A stretch of DNA of 64,000 bases from Flavipsychrobacter sp. (GTDB taxonomy: Bacteria; Bacteroidota; Bacteroidia; Chitinophagales; Chitinophagaceae): positions 343,597 to 407,596 of the forward strand of contig JARLGY010000018.1 in NCBI GenBank assembly GCA_031292525.1. Reading direction: 5' to 3'. The translations under genes were made by a program, and so were the position numbers. Of the stretch, positions 62,112 to 64,000 are shown in pieces. The notes under the pieces are model-generated. The model saw nothing but the letters and a program-made list of their open reading frames with translations. It was not told the origin of the DNA and searched no databases. Within the stretch, counting starts at the first letter, position 1. The number at the start of each line of letters is the position of its first letter.

Positions 62112-63674
62112 CTATTCTTTCACAAGTTTTACCACCTGCGCACAGCCCGTTTCACTCACCACTTTCACAAAATATACTCCCGCAGCCATGGTGCTCATAT
62201 CAATAGGAGTTGTAGAAGATGCATTAAAATTATGATGGGCAGTAAACAATGCTTTACCCATAATATTGTAGATAGTTATTATTGCACAGCTATTCAGGTT
62301 GGGGATAGAAACGCTAATTATTCCGGTAGCAGGGTTCGGATAAACAGATATACTTGAACCAGCATTATTAATGGCCGGAATAGCTAGTTTGTAGGGATGC
62401 GCTACATATCGGCTGGCAAATAGATTATATACTCCATCATCTATATAACCTGCGGTAACGAGATCACCATTCGATTGTAGTCCCATACCATACATATTAT
62501 TTGAGCACACGGAACATAAAAGGTTTTGGGTCGTTGCGCCATTGATACCAAAGGTCGAATCTGGCATTCCATTTTCATTGTAACGAACTATGGCTTGCCC
62601 GAAGCTACCCCAGGTTCCTGATTGTCCTGCAAGCACAATTTTATTGTCTGCCTGTACAGATAAAAATTCTGCAAAATCCTCATTACTGTCTATATCCGTG
62701 TATGTTATTCCATTTGTGCCAAATGATTTGTCTAACAGGCCGTTTGAGGTGTATTTCTCTAATATAAAATCAAATGTGCCATTTGCATCGCCGCCTATTC
62801 CAGCCGCCAGGATGCTGCCATCTGGAAGTATTTTTATAGCCGCCAGGTCTAGTTCCTGGCCCGCCACAGCATCCCCAAAATAACCAAACGAAAAATCAAT
62901 ATACCCGTTTGTTTTAAACCGTTTTAGGGATGCTTTACTAGAACCATTTTCGGATGCTATCAAAAATTTTCCATCTTGCTGTATAGAAAACGCCTCAAAA
63001 TATGAAGCGTCGACTGACAAAATTAATCTGCCGGTTCCCGAGGTACCGAAACTTGAATCTACAGAGCCATCAATGTTAATGCGAACTAATTTCACTTTGT
63101 TTCCATCGCTAATAGTCAGGTTTTCACCAGCAATAATATATTTCCCATCTGCCTGCATAGATATGTAAAATGCCATAGTACCCGTATCCCCAAAACCTAT
63201 TATTGTGTAACCTGTTTTATTAAACGAAGAGTCTGGTGTTCCGTCGGGCAAGTTACGGCTGATGATAAAGCCGGTATCTATTTTCGCACCGCTGCTTTCA
63301 TAGCCTGTGCCTATCGATATTATTCTGTCGCTGCCGTCATGTATAATTCCACTGCCAATAGAAAAAGGGTTCAAATATTGTTTGTTTAGTATTGCAACTC
63401 CATTCACACCAAATGAAGAATCTACTTCACCACTCTTCTTTAGCTTTAATAACCCTGTCTTTCCTGTTAATAATGTATCCATACGTGGTACAAGAAGTAC
63501 CGATTCGTCATTCGATAGAATAGTGATCCCCGTTGCCGCACTGTAGTCCGAAAAAATAACAGAGCCATTCACACCATATGTAGTATCTATACTACCATCA
63601 TGCAGCGCATATTGCGCAAGTCCGTTGTATGAGGCTATGACTAATACAACAGCGATAGGGATTAATTTTTTCAT
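62112..63674 (-). CDS. Delta-60 repeat protein with T9SS C-terminal sorting domain
   Basis: 520 residues with a signal peptide (MKKLIPIAVVLVIASYNGLAQ). About seven delta-60 repeats follow, each with the pattern G-x-x-D-S/T-S/T-F/Y-G-x-x-G (for example GSIDTTYGVNGSVI, GEVDSSFGVNGVAIL, GSVDSSFGTSGTGRL, GLLDKSFGTNGITYT, GMPDSTFGINGATT), a beta-propeller-like surface repeat. The last ~80 residues are the T9SS type A domain (ISVYPNPATGIISVSI, YNIMGKALF, AGVYFVKVVSETG, LVKE). It is exported to the cell surface; function unknown. Confidence 0.85.
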   Translation of the reverse strand: MKKLIPIAVVLVIASYNGLAQYALHDGSIDTTYGVNGSVIFSDYSAATGITILSNDESVLLVPRMDTLLTGKTGLLKLKKSGEVDSSFGVNGVAILNKQYLNPFSIGSGIIHDGSDRIISIGTGYESSGAKIDTGFIISRNLPDGTPDSSFNKTGYTIIGFGDTGTMAFYISMQADGKYIIAGENLTISDGNKVKLVRINIDGSVDSSFGTSGTGRLILSVDASYFEAFSIQQDGKFLIASENGSSKASLKRFKTNGYIDFSFGYFGDAVAGQELDLAAIKILPDGSILAAGIGGDANGTFDFILEKYTSNGLLDKSFGTNGITYTDIDSNEDFAEFLSVQADNKIVLAGQSGTWGSFGQAIVRYNENGMPDSTFGINGATTQNLLCSVCSNNMYGMGLQSNGDLVTAGYIDDGVYNLFASRYVAHPYKLAIPAINNAGSSISVYPNPATGIISVSIPNLNSCAIITIYNIMGKALFTAHHNFNASSTTPIDMSTMAAGVYFVKVVSETGCAQVVKLVKE

Positions 63675-63771
63675 TTTATCTGTTTACATGCAGTGAAGTT
63701 ACTTCCTCGACCTATAGACGTAAAGATGAATCTAAAACCCCGATATTTTAAAAAAAAATGATTACTCCTTT

Positions 63772-63873
63772 ATAACAAGTATGCACTGGTGCATCTAGCG
63801 CAAGTGTTTTCCACTTGTGCTATGTAAGCAGGAAGTCTTTTTGACTTCCATCACAAGTTCCGTGGATTGTTAT
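63772..63873 (-). repeat. Three stem-loops inside inverted repeats, 3' flank of a transposase gene
   Basis: ATAACAA (63772-63778) and TTGTTAT (63867-63873) flank three consecutive stem-loops: ATGCAC-tg-GTGCAT (63781-63794), an 11-bp stem with one G-U around TTTTC (63796-63822), and GGAAGTC-TTTTT-GACTTCC (63831-63849). The block begins 18 nt after the transposase stop. IS1111-group elements carry subterminal inverted repeats and their guide RNA in this position; identification as such is inference. Confidence 0.5.
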
Positions 63874-63890
63874 GACCTTTCCAAACATTT

Positions 63891-64000
63891 TCAGGTGGCT
63901 TTTTGAAAGCTATCCACATAGGGTCGTTGTTTTTTTATGACTGCAACGGCTCTTAGTACGATCTTGTTTCTAATTGCATTCAAAATACTCATGCTATGCT
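63891..64000 (-). CDS. IS110/IS1111-family transposase, C-terminal end (continues beyond window)
   Basis: 35 residues are readable on the reverse strand before a TGA at 63893-63891, and the frame remains open to the window edge. The sequence HSMSILNAIRNKIVLRAVAVIKKQRPYVDSF has the pattern (K/S)M-x-x-L-N-A-I/V-R-N-K-x-x-x-R-x-x-A-V-x-x-x-x-x-P-Y/F-V. This is the usual C-terminus of transposases in the DEDD/transposase_20 family. The catalytic domains lie outside the window. A structured non-coding stretch follows. Confidence 0.6.
   Translation of the reverse strand, partial: HSMSILNAIRNKIVLRAVAVIKKQRPYVDSFQKAT

Overview
The window is chromosomal DNA of a Bacteroidota bacterium, most likely of the Chitinophagia type. 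Supporting signs are at least four secreted proteins with a C-terminal type IX secretion (T9SS) sorting domain, promoters of the TAnnTTTG type with few Shine-Dalgarno sequences, a tyrosine ammonia-lyase closely resembling the Flavobacterium johnsoniae enzyme, a TonB-type receptor with a carboxypeptidase-like plug extension, a CarB without the MGS domain, and DUF349, DUF4293 and DUF4197 proteins. No rRNA, tRNA or CRISPR array was seen. The one clear RNA gene is tmRNA.

Layout. 1-6.9 kb: the 3' end of yidC, a T9SS cargo protein, a beta-barrel protein, three small lipoproteins (two are tandem paralogues) and an ECF sigma factor overlapping an anti-sigma-like membrane protein with a barrel-like tail. 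7-12.8 kb: a fumarylacetoacetate hydrolase family enzyme, a BatB/BatC pair, an rRNA pseudouridine synthase, adk and obg. 12.9-14.7 kb: tmRNA, followed directly by a small, AT-richer SDR/HxlR module with a palindrome-dense divergent promoter. 14.8-19.1 kb: a very large soluble hybrid histidine kinase.

19.3-27.8 kb: a tightly packed nine-gene operon for an aryl-polyene or flexirubin-type pigment. An acyl ligase and a tyrosine ammonia-lyase make and activate the aryl starter. Two complete ketosynthases, a chain-length-factor-like protein and a half-size ketosynthase-like protein extend it, and a ketoreductase and two hotdog dehydratases introduce the double bonds. No carrier protein, acyltransferase or exporter is encoded here, so the rest of the pathway must lie elsewhere.

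27.9-32.3 kb: an orphan antitoxin, an esterase, a DUF1835 protein, a cupin and an erythromycin-esterase-like secreted protein, then a 0.9 kb non-coding stretch filled with CAACRGACATTT repeats in both orientations. 32.4-46.6 kb: carB, T9SS cargo, a thioesterase, a catalytically dead M16 protein, a large outer-membrane receptor, DUF4197 and DUF349 proteins and an acetyltransferase. 46.7-54.9 kb: a tripartite RND efflux operon headed by a small secreted protein, then several small hypothetical genes, one of which shares the C-terminal Arg-x-Pro-Pro ending of that operon-leading protein. 55-63.7 kb: a desaturase, TerC, MoxR, serS, DUF4293, TfoX-like, barrel, DUF3606-like and delta-60-repeat/T9SS genes. 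The right edge cuts into an IS110/IS1111-family transposase, whose 3' flank carries three consecutive stem-loops inside short inverted repeats, a plausible guide-RNA (bridge RNA/seekRNA) region.
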